NCBI GenBank assembly: GCA_019116305.1
Contig: DXBY01000313.1
Coordinates: 1-44,360, forward strand
Length of the DNA: 44,360 bases
From: Candidatus Ruania gallistercoris
GTDB lineage: Bacteria > Actinomycetota > Actinomycetes > Actinomycetales > Beutenbergiaceae
Reading direction: 5' to 3'
A program made the position numbers and the translations under genes. Shown piece after piece: positions 11,837 to 20,520 of the stretch. The notes under the pieces are model-generated. The model was not told the DNA's origin and did no database searches. It saw only the letters and a list, made by a program, of their open reading frames with translations. Position 1 is the stretch's first letter. Each line of letters opens with the position of its first letter.

Positions 11837-11862
11837 CGTGTTCCCTTCGCTGCCCGCCCCGG
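11830..11862. repeat. 33-bp direct repeat, copy B (OB/DUF3159 junction)
   Basis: Second copy of the 33-bp repeat at 11744-11776. It contains the actual 3' end of the OB-fold gene. The 53 bp between the copies is unlike either flank. Confidence 0.85.
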
Positions 11863-12234
11863 CTCGCCCGGGGCAGCGAACAGGCGGTAGGCCGGGTTGT
11901 ACAGCACCGGGCGGGCCCGGCTTCCTTCGGGAGCGCACAGCGTCCCCGTGACCCGCAGCCGTCGACCGGGCTCGATCCCCGGGATGTCCCGGCGGCCGAG
12001 CCAGAGCAGATCGATGCTGCCGGTGCCGTCATAGAGCTCAGCAATGAGCTCGGGCGGCCCACCGGCCGGGCCGAACGTGACCGACCGGATCACCCCAGCC
12101 ACGTCCACCCGTTCCCGGAGCCGGCACTCGGCTACCGGTTGCGCCCCGTGCTTGAGCGACTCCTGTTGCTCTGTGCCGGCGTCCAGCTCGCTCTGCGAAG
12201 CGAGCAATGAGCGCACCAGCTGCCGCAGGCTCAC
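11833..12234 (-). CDS. OB-fold nucleic acid-binding domain protein
   Basis: 133 aa. The central stretch (about residues 40-118) reads as an OB fold: VDVAGVIRSVTF, then LIAELYDGTGSIDLLWLG, then RRLRVTGTL. This resembles tRNA_anti/RecG-wedge-type domains. The positional counterpart is Rv2694c, whose function is unknown. The GTG start has AGGAG 5 nt upstream. The last ten residues (EPGRAAKGTR) lie in the duplicated 33-bp repeat. It belongs to the dut, DUF3710, OB, DUF3159 minus-strand run. Confidence 0.8.
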   Translation of the reverse strand: MSLRQLVRSLLASQSELDAGTEQQESLKHGAQPVAECRLRERVDVAGVIRSVTFGPAGGPPELIAELYDGTGSIDLLWLGRRDIPGIEPGRRLRVTGTLCAPEGSRARPVLYNPAYRLFAAPGEPGRAAKGTR

Positions 12235-12310
12235 CGGGACTCCTGCCGGGCCTTGCCCCAGTCACCAGGTCGCAGCACGCGCCAGGGGGAGAGGGTGCGG
12301 GCGGTCATCG

Positions 12311-13069
12311 TCACCGCGTCTCGGTGATCTCTGGACCACGGCGCGGCAGCTCAAGCGAGGGCCGTCCCTCCTCGGTGGCAGCCTGCCGCTTGCCCGGCAG
12401 GTGCAACGGCAGCAGGTCCCGTGGCGGCCGCGCGCCATCCCCGCGGACCACCACCACATCGCCGAAGATCGCTTCCATGTCCGCACCGGCCTGCTCCCCG
12501 AGCATCGCCTGGCCGGTGAGCACACCCCGCAGGAACCAGCGCGGACCATCCACCCCGAGGAACCGGGCCGGGCGGTGCCCGCTACGCCCATCCGGCAGGC
12601 GCACCGGCAGGCGCGCGAGCAGTTCCTCGCCGAACGGCCCGGTGCGTTCCTGGGTGGAGCCACCCTGCTTGGCCACCTGCGCGGCCAGCTCACCCCGCAG
12701 GTCGTCCCAGAGTCCCTCCGAACGTGGGGCGGCGAACGCCTGCAACTGCAGCGAGGACCCGTCCAAGGCGGCATTGACCGCCACCACCCGTCGGGTCTTC
12801 TTGTCCACCTCCATGCGGATCTGCAGACCCGGCCGCTTGGGCACGCGGAGGGCGCCCAGGTCCATCCGGGAGCCGAGCTCAGGCTCCTCGGTCACGTCCC
12901 ACGGGCCGATCAGCTCGCCGACCGGCCCGTCATCGGCCTCGTCCGCCGCGGGCTGCTCGGTCTCCCCGTCGGTCTCCGGGACGTCAGCCGGACTCCCCGC
13001 TGACGTGGCCGCCTCGGCAGCCCGTTCGGCCTGCTCCCCGGTCCGTTTGCGCCGGAACAGCGCCATCAT
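12311..13069 (-). CDS. DUF3710 domain-containing protein
   Basis: 252 aa. A basic start (ALFRRKRTG) and an acidic low-complexity region (residues 20-55) precede the conserved DUF3710 core ([36 protein letters not shown], then [19 protein letters not shown]). It is soluble and of unknown function; the Rv2696c position matches. Two tandem ATGs exist at 13069 and 13066. The first has GAAGGA 5 nt upstream and overlaps the dut stop (ATGATG), so it is preferred. Confidence 0.82.
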   Translation of the reverse strand: MMALFRRKRTGEQAERAAEAATSAGSPADVPETDGETEQPAADEADDGPVGELIGPWDVTEEPELGSRMDLGALRVPKRPGLQIRMEVDKKTRRVVAVNAALDGSSLQLQAFAAPRSEGLWDDLRGELAAQVAKQGGSTQERTGPFGEELLARLPVRLPDGRSGHRPARFLGVDGPRWFLRGVLTGQAMLGEQAGADMEAIFGDVVVVRGDGARPPRDLLPLHLPGKRQAATEEGRPSLELPRRGPEITETR

Positions 13070-13542
13070 CCACGTCCTTCCATCGCTGCGCGCCCGGTGG
13101 AGCCGAAGCCGCCGGCGCCGCGTGCGCTGCCGGGCAGGTGTTCCACCTCGATGAGTCGGGCGGTGGCCACACGCTGAATCACCAGCTGCGCGATCCGGTC
13201 ACCACGCTCGAGCGTGGCCGTGGCGCCGGGGTCAGTGTTCACCAGGATCACCTTGATCTCCCCACGGTACCCCGCATCCACGGTGCCGGGCGCGTTCAGG
13301 ACAGTGACTCCCTGCCGGGCCGCCAACCCGGAGCGCGGGTGCACGAACGCCGCATACCCGGCCGGGAGCGCTACCGCGATCCCGGTGGGTACCGCAGACC
13401 GCTCCCCCGGCGCGAGCCGGACTTCCTCGCGGGCGCACAGGTCGAGGCCGGCATCCCCGGGGTGGGCATAGCTGGGCAACGGCAGGTCGTCATCCAGGCG
13501 CTGCAGCAGCACCTCGACGTCGGTGTTCACAGTCTCGGTCAC
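13066..13542 (-). CDS. dut: dUTP diphosphatase
   Basis: 158 aa trimeric dUTPase: hydrolyses dUTP to dUMP and PPi, keeping uracil out of DNA and feeding dTMP synthesis. All five motifs are visible in order: HPGDAGLDL (1), HPRSGLA (2), [13 protein letters not shown] (3), RGDRIAQLV (4), and the C-terminal P-loop-like GAGGFGSTG (5). The GTG start is 7 nt after TAGGCT (13550-13555 on the plus strand), which suggests a leaderless mRNA. The stop overlaps the DUF3710 start. The gene is divergent from DUF3093. Confidence 0.95.
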   Translation of the reverse strand: MTETVNTDVEVLLQRLDDDLPLPSYAHPGDAGLDLCAREEVRLAPGERSAVPTGIAVALPAGYAAFVHPRSGLAARQGVTVLNAPGTVDAGYRGEIKVILVNTDPGATATLERGDRIAQLVIQRVATARLIEVEHLPGSARGAGGFGSTGRAAMEGRG

Positions 13543-13549
13543 GCCTGTG

Positions 13550-13555
13550 AGCCTA
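13550..13555 (-). promoter_or_regulatory. -10 candidate of dut (leaderless)
   Basis: TAGGCT on the minus strand, then CACAGGC (7 nt), then the GTG at 13542. Confidence 0.5.
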
Positions 13556-13657
13556 ACGCCTGCCCGCGCCGCGACTGCGCTGTCCGGGCTGTGCCCTGCG
13601 GACCGCCTGGATCCGCTGGTGACCAGGTCCTCCTGCCGGACGTGGCAGGCTTACGAC

Positions 13658-14119
13658 ATGTCGGATTCCTTCTCCGAGCGCGTCCTGCCGTCGCTGCCCG
13701 CCTGGTTGTTGGTGCCCGCCGGAGCGGTGCTGGTGGGAATCATGCTGCTGCCGATCGGCCCGGTCGTGGCCGTGATCGGCGCGCTGGCGGTCACGCTGCT
13801 GCTGATCGGGCTGCTCTGGCGGGCCTCGCCGTCGATCCTGGTCCGTGCCGAAACGCTGGCCGTGGACCGGGCGAGACTACCGATCCAGGTGATCTCCGCC
13901 GTCGAGACGCTCGATCGGGCCCAGACCGAACGAGCCATGGGACCGGAGCTGGACGCCCGGGCCCACCTACGCCACCGGGCCTGGGCGAATAGCGCGGTGA
14001 AGATCACGCTCGAGGATCCCGAGGACCCCACCCCGTACTGGTTGATTTCCACCCGACGCCCGGAGGAGCTCGCCGAGGCCCTCGGCCACCCGGCCACGAC
14101 CTCCGAACAGGGCACCTGA
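13658..14119 (+). CDS. DUF3093 family membrane protein
   Basis: 153 aa. Two closely spaced hydrophobic segments at residues 13-57 (LPAWLLVPAGAVLVG, then VVAVIGALAVTLLLIGLL) form a membrane hairpin. A soluble domain follows with the family motif YWLISTRRPEELAEAL near the C-terminus. The function is unknown; Rv2698 occupies the same place beside dut. The ATG at 13658 is 6 nt after CAGGCT (13646-13651), a weaker match to the leaderless pattern. It converges on DUF4193 at a shared terminator. Confidence 0.8.
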   Translation: MSDSFSERVLPSLPAWLLVPAGAVLVGIMLLPIGPVVAVIGALAVTLLLIGLLWRASPSILVRAETLAVDRARLPIQVISAVETLDRAQTERAMGPELDARAHLRHRAWANSAVKITLEDPEDPTPYWLISTRRPEELAEALGHPATTSEQGT

Positions 14120-14157
14120 ACCGCCCGCCGGCGGCCTGCCCGTTCGCGGACAGCAGA

Positions 14158-14190
14158 AGGCAGTCACCGCCAGGGCGGCGGTGACTGCCT
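14158..14190. terminator. Bidirectional terminator between DUF3093 and DUF4193
   Basis: A 14-bp perfect stem, AGGCAGTCACCGCC (14158-14171) against GGCGGTGACTGCCT (14177-14190), with loop AGGGC. It lies 38 bp after DUF3093 and 21 bp after DUF4193 on opposite strands. Confidence 0.8.
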
Positions 14191-14211
14191 GCTCCTGGAC
14201 CGAGCCATCGG

Positions 14212-14511
14212 TCAGGCCGCGCACTCCGAGCAGACCGGCTGGCCATTCTTCTCGTACGCCAGCTGGCTGCGGTGGTGCACCAGGAAGCACTGCGAGCAGG
14301 TGAACTCGTCAGCCTGCCGTGGCACGACGCGGACGGACAACTCTTCTCCGCTGAGATCGGCTCCAGGGAGCTCGAAACCCTCTGCGGCCTCAGCCTCGTC
14401 CTCGTCGACCACATTCGAGGTCTTGTCCGCACGACGGGCCTTCAACTCCTCGAGGGAGTCCTCGGAGAGGTCTTCTTCCGTCTTGCGGGGTGCGTCGTAA
14501 TCGGTCGCCAT
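14212..14511 (-). CDS. DUF4193 family zinc-ribbon protein
   Basis: 99 aa. An acidic, charged N-terminus (DYDAPRKTEEDLSEDSLEEL) leads to a C-terminal C-x2-C...C-x2-C zinc ribbon (CSQCFLVHHRSQ, then PVCSECAA). Highly conserved in actinobacteria (Rv2699c) and of unknown function. Its short length, acidic arm and zinc ribbon would fit a protein that contacts RNA polymerase or nucleic acid, but that is inference. The ATG at 14511 gives the usual family N-terminus MATDYDAPR. Confidence 0.85.
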   Translation of the reverse strand: MATDYDAPRKTEEDLSEDSLEELKARRADKTSNVVDEDEAEAAEGFELPGADLSGEELSVRVVPRQADEFTCSQCFLVHHRSQLAYEKNGQPVCSECAA

Positions 14512-14801
14512 AGTGGGCAAGCGCTCCGGTTTCTGATCGGATTGGACATTCGCACGTACAACGCTCGGCGCGCCGAAATGTTCCCGTGGCGAGGGCATTG
14601 TGCACCATCGGCGGCCCAAATGCACCTTCCTTGGCCTCAGCGGAGCTCCTGGCGCGAAGATTCCGCGCCACACCGGGCACAATGTCGGCTGCCGGCCGCC
14701 AGACCTGGCACGCTCGTCGGGAGTGCCGCACCATGGCTGGCAAGCCACAGCCGCCCCGGTCGCCCGGGGTGCGGTCATCAGGCACAGGGCACGGAGGCGT
14801 C
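14512..14801. other. Divergent promoter region between DUF4193 and sepH
   Basis: 290 bp without a gene. It contains a perfect 12-bp palindrome TCGGCGCGCCGA (14565-14576) and a hairpin TGGCGCG...CGCGCCA (14650-14670, 7-nt loop). Either could be an operator or an element ending leaky transcripts. I cannot place confident -35/-10 pairs. Confidence 0.4.
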
Positions 14802-15842
14802 ATGGTTGAGTTGGAACTGGTCGGGATCCACAGCGATGGGGAACACCTCATCGTGATGGCCCCCGACGGTGAGCGCTACCGCCTGGTCATCGACGAGGCA
14901 CTGCGGGCCGCTGTGCGCCGCGACCGTCCGCACCTGGAGAAGGTGCGCTCCTCGGGAGCGATGCGCCCGCGGGACATTCAGGTGCAGATCCGTGCCGGTG
15001 CCAGCGCCGAGGAGGTCGCCGACGCCTCCGGACTGCCGATCGAGACCGTGCGCCGGTACGAGGGACCGGTGCTGGCCGAACGTGAGCACGTGAGCATGCG
15101 CGCCCAGGCGCTGCCGATCGGACGGGACCCGGATGCACCGGTGCTCGGCGACGTGGTGCTGGACCGGCTCGCCACCCGCGGGGTGGATACCGGCCAGGTC
15201 GCCTGGGACGCACGCCGCAACGGTCAGGAACCGTGGCAGGTGGTGGTCCGGTTCAGCTCTGGGGAGAAGCTGCGCGAGGCCACCTGGGAGGTGGACCTGA
15301 CGGCACGGATGACTCGGGCGGTCGACGATGAGGCGCGCTGGCTGTCCGAGACCGAGCTGGAGTCCCCCGCTGGGCGTCGGCACCTGCAGTCGGTTCGGAG
15401 CACTCCGGTGTACGACCAGGCCGAGGAGGACTCCGACACCGACGACGGAGCCGGCCTCGCGGAATCGCTGCAGGCTGTGGACGCCGGACTGGAGCGTGAT
15501 GCTCGCACCGACCAGCCAGCCGACGACGATGACGAGGCCACTGCGGCACTACTTGCCGAGCTGAGCGCCAGCCGCGGGGTGCGTCCGGGGGCGGTTGCCG
15601 AGGACGACGGCGTGCACGAGCCGATGCTCTGGGAGGACCCTCCGGCGGCCCACCCCTCGGCCTCCCACCCGGAGGAGACTCCGGAGAGCCCGGAGGTCCT
15701 CACCTCGCCCGGGGAACAGCCCGCCGTCGAACCCGAGGGCGAGGAGGAGGCCAAACCCGCCCCACGGCGGCGCAGCCGACGCAGCCGGCGCACCAGTGTG
15801 CCGTCCTGGGACGAGATCGTCTTCGGCGCCAAGAACGACTGA
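14802..15842 (+). CDS. sepH: Septation protein SepH (DUF3071)
   Basis: 346 aa. The N-terminal DUF3071 domain includes a helix-turn-helix-like segment (VQIRAGASAEEVADASGLPI, about residues 65-84) followed by a conserved stretch RYEGPVLAEREHV. A long acidic disordered linker (about 205-325) leads to a basic patch (PAPRRRSRRSRRTSVPS) and the conserved C-terminal tail WDEIVFGAK. SepH binds FtsZ and stimulates its assembly during cell division in Streptomyces and Mycobacterium. GGAGG lies 4 nt before the ATG, so this gene has a normal leader, unlike several neighbours. A palindromic repeat element follows the stop. Confidence 0.88.
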   Translation: MVELELVGIHSDGEHLIVMAPDGERYRLVIDEALRAAVRRDRPHLEKVRSSGAMRPRDIQVQIRAGASAEEVADASGLPIETVRRYEGPVLAEREHVSMRAQALPIGRDPDAPVLGDVVLDRLATRGVDTGQVAWDARRNGQEPWQVVVRFSSGEKLREATWEVDLTARMTRAVDDEARWLSETELESPAGRRHLQSVRSTPVYDQAEEDSDTDDGAGLAESLQAVDAGLERDARTDQPADDDDEATAALLAELSASRGVRPGAVAEDDGVHEPMLWEDPPAAHPSASHPEETPESPEVLTSPGEQPAVEPEGEEEAKPAPRRRSRRSRRTSVPSWDEIVFGAKND

Positions 15843-15853
15843 ACCCTCCGCGA

Positions 15854-15895
15854 CCTCCGGTCCGGGGTGCGCTCTGGCACACAGGTGACCGGAGG
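15854..15895. repeat. Palindromic intergenic element, copy 1
   Basis: Outer arms CCTCCGGTC (15854-15862) and GACCGGAGG (15887-15895), with inner GTGC/GCAC around GCTCTG. Read on the minus strand it carries CTCCGGTCACC, then TGTGCCAGAGCGCA, then GGACCGGAG, close to the copy at 43657-43750. It lies between the convergent sepH and phosphatase genes, where it can also act as a terminator. Confidence 0.6.
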
Positions 15896-15930
15896 ACCCG
15901 GCTCAACCGACCAGGCTCGACCGGCCCGGC

Positions 15931-17079
15931 TCAACCGCTGATCGTGATCAGCGGAACGGTCATCTCGGCCTCGGTGCGGGCGCCGTGCATCCCGATCATC
16001 GGGGACCCCTTCACCGGCCCCGCGGATGTGTCCTGGATCGCGTGCTGCCCGCGCGCGATCACCAGCACGTCACCAATCACCCGGCGCATCGCCGGTGCCA
16101 CCGGACCCACCAGGTCGGCGCCGATCACCTGCTCCCGGGTGAGCACCTCGGCCCGGTCGCCGAGCAGGTCCTGCCAACGCCGGGCCACCGCCTCAGCGCG
16201 TGCGGGCCGCGTGTACAGGTGTACTGCACGGGGCTCCCCTGCCACCAGGTCCACATCCTGGCTCAGCACCGCGTGCTCGGCCACATCGGTGCGCTCGGTC
16301 AGCGGGACGTCCACCATCCCGTGGTCGGCCGTGATCACCAGCAGCGTTCCCGGCGGCATCCGCCGGGCCAACCGGTCCAGCTCGGCATCGGTGCTGCGCA
16401 GCTCGTCCGTCCACCGCTGCGAACGCCAGCCGTGCTGGTGTCCGGCAGAGTCCACCTCCCCCCAGTAGAGGTAGACCAGGTCGACCTCCGGGTCCCGCAG
16501 ATGGCTCAGCGCCGAGTCCACCCGCTGGGCGAGCGACTGGGCCGGGCTGTACTCGCTGCCCCGCAGCGCCGCCAGCGTCAGCCCGGACTCGGCGAACCGC
16601 CACGGGCCCACGCTCACCGCCACCCGGTCGACCTCGGCCATCCGCTCGAACACTGTGGGCACCGGCTGCCACTGCAGCGGGTCCACGTGTCGGTTCCAGG
16701 AGACCAGGTTCAGCAGCCGGCCGTCATGGTCGCGCACGGTGTAGCCGAGCATGCCGGTCTGGCCGCCCTCCCGTCCGGTACCCAGATACGCGAGATTGGT
16801 GGCGGTGGTAGAGGGAAAGGTGGCCCTCGCCTGCGCCGGCTCGGTGCCGGCGAGAAACGGGGCGTGCCCGGCGCGGTCGGCGAGGTTGTGCCAGCCGAGC
16901 CCGTCCACCAGCACCACGCACACCTGTCGGGCCTGGCCGAAGCCGAGCCGCTGGGCGGTCGCCAGCGTGTCCTCACCCGGCAGCTCGATCCCGCAGGCAC
17001 CGGCGGCGCCGAGCAGCACCTCACCCACCCGCGGCCCTGCGGGGGCCGCGGTGTCGGCGGCGGCACCCGGGCCGGTCAC
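15931..17079 (-). CDS. Alkaline phosphatase family protein (nucleotide pyrophosphatase/phosphodiesterase-like)
   Basis: 382 aa. The metal-binding strand VVLVDGLGW (Asp59) is followed by the nucleophile motif FPSTTATN, where Thr92 aligns with the NPP threonine, and by the second metal site VITADHGMVDVPL. MIGMHG near the C-terminus supplies another metal histidine. It should cleave phosphodiester or pyrophosphate bonds; the substrate is unknown. No signal peptide is visible, so it is probably cytosolic. The GTG start overlaps the DUF5998 stop (GTGA), so the two are coupled. Confidence 0.82.
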   Translation of the reverse strand: MTGPGAAADTAAPAGPRVGEVLLGAAGACGIELPGEDTLATAQRLGFGQARQVCVVLVDGLGWHNLADRAGHAPFLAGTEPAQARATFPSTTATNLAYLGTGREGGQTGMLGYTVRDHDGRLLNLVSWNRHVDPLQWQPVPTVFERMAEVDRVAVSVGPWRFAESGLTLAALRGSEYSPAQSLAQRVDSALSHLRDPEVDLVYLYWGEVDSAGHQHGWRSQRWTDELRSTDAELDRLARRMPPGTLLVITADHGMVDVPLTERTDVAEHAVLSQDVDLVAGEPRAVHLYTRPARAEAVARRWQDLLGDRAEVLTREQVIGADLVGPVAPAMRRVIGDVLVIARGQHAIQDTSAGPVKGSPMIGMHGARTEAEMTVPLITISG

Positions 17080-17672
17080 GACGCCGGCTGCCCGGCCCCT
17101 GCCGTGGCGACGGAGAGCTCGGTGGCGAAGTGCATCGCCGCCTTCATCGCCGACTGTCCTTCCGCCTGGGCGCTGATCCGGACCACCAGGTCATCGCTCA
17201 TCGAGGTACCGGTCAGGCCGTGGTCGGCCTCACAGTTCGGGTCGGTGCACGCAGCCGGCTCCAGGTCGATCCTGCGTACCGCGCCCCAGTTCAGCGCGAT
17301 GGTCAGCTCGGTGCTGCCGCCGCCTTCGGGATAGGTGGCCGGTTCCGCTACGCCGTGGGTGAGTCCGACCGAGCGAATCTGGCGCAGCGGTACCGCTTCG
17401 GTGGTGGCTGCGGCAGTGGGTGCGCTCTCCGCGTTCTCCGCCGGGATGTCGTCCACGTGTGCGAGCACCAGCCGGGTGGGGGTGAGCACCAGGGTGGTGA
17501 TGTGCCGGCGCACCTCGGTGCGCTCGAACATCGTCTCCTGGTGCACCAGGTGGGCGCGTACGTCCTCCCCGGCCAGCGCGATCTCCAGCACGTCCGCGAC
17601 CAGTGCTGGGTAGTAGCCGGCGCGCTCGATGTCTCGGCGCAGGTCCTGCAGGTGTTCGGTCCGTGAAGTCAC
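17076..17672 (-). CDS. DUF5998 family protein
   Basis: 198 aa soluble protein, conserved in actinobacteria and of unknown function. It starts RTEHLQDLRRDIERAGYYPALV and contains ETMFERTEVRRHITTLVLTPTRL. A CxxxxC pair lies in ACTDPNCEADHG. The fold looks like a short PH-like beta-sandwich, but I cannot confirm this. The GTG start is 6 nt after CAGACT (17679-17684), consistent with a leaderless transcript that continues into the phosphatase gene. Confidence 0.75.
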   Translation of the reverse strand: MTSRTEHLQDLRRDIERAGYYPALVADVLEIALAGEDVRAHLVHQETMFERTEVRRHITTLVLTPTRLVLAHVDDIPAENAESAPTAAATTEAVPLRQIRSVGLTHGVAEPATYPEGGGSTELTIALNWGAVRRIDLEPAACTDPNCEADHGLTGTSMSDDLVVRISAQAEGQSAMKAAMHFATELSVATAGAGQPAS

Positions 17673-17678
17673 AGGGCC

Positions 17679-17684
17679 AGTCTG
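17679..17684 (-). promoter_or_regulatory. -10 candidate of DUF5998 (leaderless)
   Basis: CAGACT on the minus strand, then GGCCCT, then the GTG at 17672. The first base departs from TANNNT. Confidence 0.4.
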
Positions 17685-17726
17685 ACACCTGCCGGCCCGT
17701 TCTGGCGCCTGGTCCTGGCAGGCGGC

Positions 17727-20381
17727 TCAGGGCAGTACCCGCCGGGCCACGTCCCCGCGGCGTGGGTGGGCCACGTCCACCCGGACCCCCAGCACGGCGG
17801 CCCCCTGCTCCCCGACCAGCACCGGGTGCAGCACCAGGCCGGAGACCTCGGCGAGCTCCTCCTTCAGGACCGAGACCCGGGCGAGCACGTCCTCCAGGGC
17901 GGCCACATCCAACCGGGGCATCCCCCGGTGTCCGTACAGCCGCGGGGCCGCACGCAGCGAACCAATCATCTCGGTGACGTCCGTCGCGGTGAGCGGCGGC
18001 ACCCGGTAGGAGACATCCCCGAGCAGCTCGACGGCGTCGCCGGCCAGGCCGAGGCTGACGATCGGCCCGTACAGCTCGTCCTCGGCTGCGCGCACCACAC
18101 ACCCCGCCCCGGGGGGTGCCATCGGTTGGATGTCGAAGGCACACGGGTGCCCGATGATCGAGGCCACCCGGGCCGCTGCTGCGGTGTAGGCCTCGGCGAG
18201 CTCGGACGGGGTGGACAGGTCCAGACGTACCCCGCCCAGGTCGGTCCGGTGCCGGAGCACCTCGTCGGCGGGTTTCAGCGCCACCGGCCAGCCGAGCTCG
18301 TCCGCTGCCGCGAGTGCCGATCGCTCGTCCGACACCCGGCGCTCAGGCCAGGTGGTGATCCCGTAGCAGCCGAGGAGCCGCTCCGCGTCCTGACCGCTCA
18401 GCCGCTTGCTGCTGCCGGGTGGCAGGTCCGCCAGAGCAGACTGCACCAGCGACTTCGCTGCCCGCCGGTCGATGTCGCTGGGGTCCACCCGCGCCCCCCG
18501 GTCGCTGTGCCGCCACCGGTGATACTCCCGGGCGGCGGCGACCGCCGCCACGGCGGCCTCAGCGCTCGGGAAGGTGGGCACGCGCGGCCCGTCGGCGCCG
18601 TCCTCGGCTGCCCCGAGCAGCCCGGTGACGCCGAACAGGCAGGCGAGCGTGGTCCGGTCGCTACCGGTAGCCAGGTGCCGGACCTGCTCCGCCACCGCTG
18701 CGCCGTCATCGGTGAGCAACGGCACGTACCCGATGATGGCCGCATCCCAGTCCGACCGGTCGGTGAGCTCGCGGATCTGTTCGGCGTAGGCCGCGCCGCC
18801 GGAACCGGCCGGCAGCGCGATGGGTTCGATCGCGGCGGAGAGTCCGTGGTGCTCGATCAGCTCGGCGAGGATCGCGGCCTGGGTGCCGGAGTTGGTCAGT
18901 ACCACCACCCGGTCCCCCGTCGGCAGCGGCTGTTCGGTGAGCAGACCGGCCAGGTCCAGCAGGGCGGGCTCGGAGTCGGCCACCAGCACCCCGGCCTGGC
19001 GCATCAGCTCATCGAGCGCCTTACGGGGTTCAGCGGTGGTGCGCACGGCGTGACCGGGCGGGTTCAGCTGCCCGGTGGACCCGGCGATCATCGCCACCAC
19101 GGGTCCCTTTTCGGACAGCCGCCGCGCCACCCGGGAGAACTTGCGCGGGTTACCGATCGACTCCAACCGCAGGCAGGCGACCCTGGTGCGCTCGTCCGAG
19201 GTCCAGAACTGCATCGTGTCGTTCCCGGAGACGTCCAGGCGGTGGCCGGCGGACAGGAAGGAGGAGATACCCAGTCCGCGTTCGGCCGCCCCGGAGAGCA
19301 GCCCCAGGCCGGCGGCGGCGGACTGGCAGAAGATGCCCACTGTCCCCTGGCGTAGCGGCCCGCGCCAGAGGGTGGCCTCCACCGGGTCCGCCGTGCTGCT
19401 GAGCACTCCGAACGAGCGCGGGCCCACCAGCCGGAGCCCGTGGCGGCGCAGACTGGTGACCAACGTGCGTTGCGCCACCTTGGTGGTGCCCGGATCGACG
19501 GCGAAGCCTCCGGTGTAGAGCACCACCGCCTTGATGCCGTGCGCGGCCAGGTCGGGAACGAGCTCGAGCACGGTGGGCGCGTCCGCGGCGAGCAGGGCCA
19601 GATCCTCCTCCGGGGCCGGCTCCAGCTCGGCGAGGGTGGCGGGGTGGCCGGGCAGGCCGACCACCCGCAGCCGGCCGGTGCCGGCCAGCTGGCCGGCGAG
19701 GCGTTCACCGAAGCTGCGACCCTCCGCACCGGCGCACACCAGCAGCACCCGGCGCGGCGCGAGCACCGCAGCCATGCTCAGCGCCTCTGCACGTCGTTCC
19801 CGTTCGGCGAGGACCGCCATGGACCGGTCGGTGGGGCGGATGGTGAAGGACACGGTCATGATGCCGTCGTCGTAGGTCTGCTCCACGTCGTAGCCGGCGT
19901 CGGTGAACACTCGCAACATCCGGGAGTTCTGCGGCAGGACGTCGGCCACGAACCGGCGCACGCCCAGCTCCCGGCCGGCGGCGGCCAGATGCTCCAGCAG
20001 CACCGAGCCCAGTCCCTTGCCCTGTGCCGAGTCGGAGACGTTGAAGGCGACCTCCGCGTCCCCGCCCGCGATCTGGTCGAACCGGCCCACTGCGATGATC
20101 TCGTCCTGCCAGGTGACCACCAGGGCGACCCGGTCCCGGTGGTCCACATGGGTGAACCGGTGCAGATCTTTGTCCGGCAGCCGGGTCAGCGGGGCGAAGA
20201 ACCGCAGGTACACCGACTCCGGCGACTGCCGGGAGTGGAAGCGTTGCAGGGCGTCGCCGTCGCCGGGGTGGATGGGGCGGATCCGCATGGTGGACCCGTC
20301 CCGGAGCACCACATCGGCTTCCCAGTGCTCCGGATAGGTCGGCGGGTCCGGCGCCATGTCGGGGGGCGCACCGTCAGACAT
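17727..20381 (-). CDS. Bifunctional GNAT acetyltransferase / NDP-forming acyl-CoA synthetase-like protein (Pat-type lysine acetyltransferase)
   Basis: 884 aa. The N-terminal GNAT domain (about residues 20-190) shows the acetyl-CoA loop QGKGLG. It is followed by a CoA-binding Rossmann domain, two succinyl-CoA synthetase-like domains, and a C-terminal ATP-grasp region ([20 protein letters not shown]). Proteins of this layout, such as Streptomyces PatA, acetylate lysines on acyl-CoA synthetases and other metabolic enzymes. The SSHTGA phospho-histidine motif of active ADP-forming synthetases is not recognisable ([15 protein letters not shown] instead), so the synthetase part is probably regulatory. 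The ATG is 6 nt after TAAGGT. Confidence 0.87.
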   Translation of the reverse strand: MSDGAPPDMAPDPPTYPEHWEADVVLRDGSTMRIRPIHPGDGDALQRFHSRQSPESVYLRFFAPLTRLPDKDLHRFTHVDHRDRVALVVTWQDEIIAVGRFDQIAGGDAEVAFNVSDSAQGKGLGSVLLEHLAAAGRELGVRRFVADVLPQNSRMLRVFTDAGYDVEQTYDDGIMTVSFTIRPTDRSMAVLAERERRAEALSMAAVLAPRRVLLVCAGAEGRSFGERLAGQLAGTGRLRVVGLPGHPATLAELEPAPEEDLALLAADAPTVLELVPDLAAHGIKAVVLYTGGFAVDPGTTKVAQRTLVTSLRRHGLRLVGPRSFGVLSSTADPVEATLWRGPLRQGTVGIFCQSAAAGLGLLSGAAERGLGISSFLSAGHRLDVSGNDTMQFWTSDERTRVACLRLESIGNPRKFSRVARRLSEKGPVVAMIAGSTGQLNPPGHAVRTTAEPRKALDELMRQAGVLVADSEPALLDLAGLLTEQPLPTGDRVVVLTNSGTQAAILAELIEHHGLSAAIEPIALPAGSGGAAYAEQIRELTDRSDWDAAIIGYVPLLTDDGAAVAEQVRHLATGSDRTTLACLFGVTGLLGAAEDGADGPRVPTFPSAEAAVAAVAAAREYHRWRHSDRGARVDPSDIDRRAAKSLVQSALADLPPGSSKRLSGQDAERLLGCYGITTWPERRVSDERSALAAADELGWPVALKPADEVLRHRTDLGGVRLDLSTPSELAEAYTAAAARVASIIGHPCAFDIQPMAPPGAGCVVRAAEDELYGPIVSLGLAGDAVELLGDVSYRVPPLTATDVTEMIGSLRAAPRLYGHRGMPRLDVAALEDVLARVSVLKEELAEVSGLVLHPVLVGEQGAAVLGVRVDVAHPRRGDVARRVLP

Positions 20382-20387
20382 ACTTCG

Positions 20388-20393
20388 ACCTTA
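20388..20393 (-). promoter_or_regulatory. -10 candidate of the Pat gene (leaderless)
   Basis: TAAGGT on the minus strand, then CGAAGT, then the ATG at 20381. No Shine-Dalgarno sequence. Confidence 0.5.
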
Positions 20394-20413
20394 CCGGCAG
20401 GCCTCCCCCACCG

Positions 20414-20462
20414 GGTCGGCCGGTGACGGGTGCGCTAAAGCGCACTCCTCGCCGCACGACCC
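20414..20462. repeat. Palindromic intergenic element, copy 2
   Basis: Core GTGCGCT-AA-AGCGCAC (20430-20445, perfect 7-2-7). Outer arms are degenerate: GGTCG at 20414 and CGACC ending at 20462. Unlike the other copies it lies between divergent genes, within the shared promoter region of the Pat gene and parC, so it cannot be a simple terminator for either. Confidence 0.65.
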
Positions 20463-20507
20463 TGGGTTTCTCGGTGTGTGCTGGCGGCCGATGGTGGCTG
20501 GATCCGG

Positions 20508-20513
20508 GACAAT
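20508..20513 (+). promoter_or_regulatory. -10 candidate of parC (leaderless)
   Basis: GACAAT, then GGCAGGC (7 nt), then the ATG at 20521. Position 1 is G instead of T; the key A2 and T6 are kept. Confidence 0.4.
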
Positions 20514-20520
20514 GGCAGGC

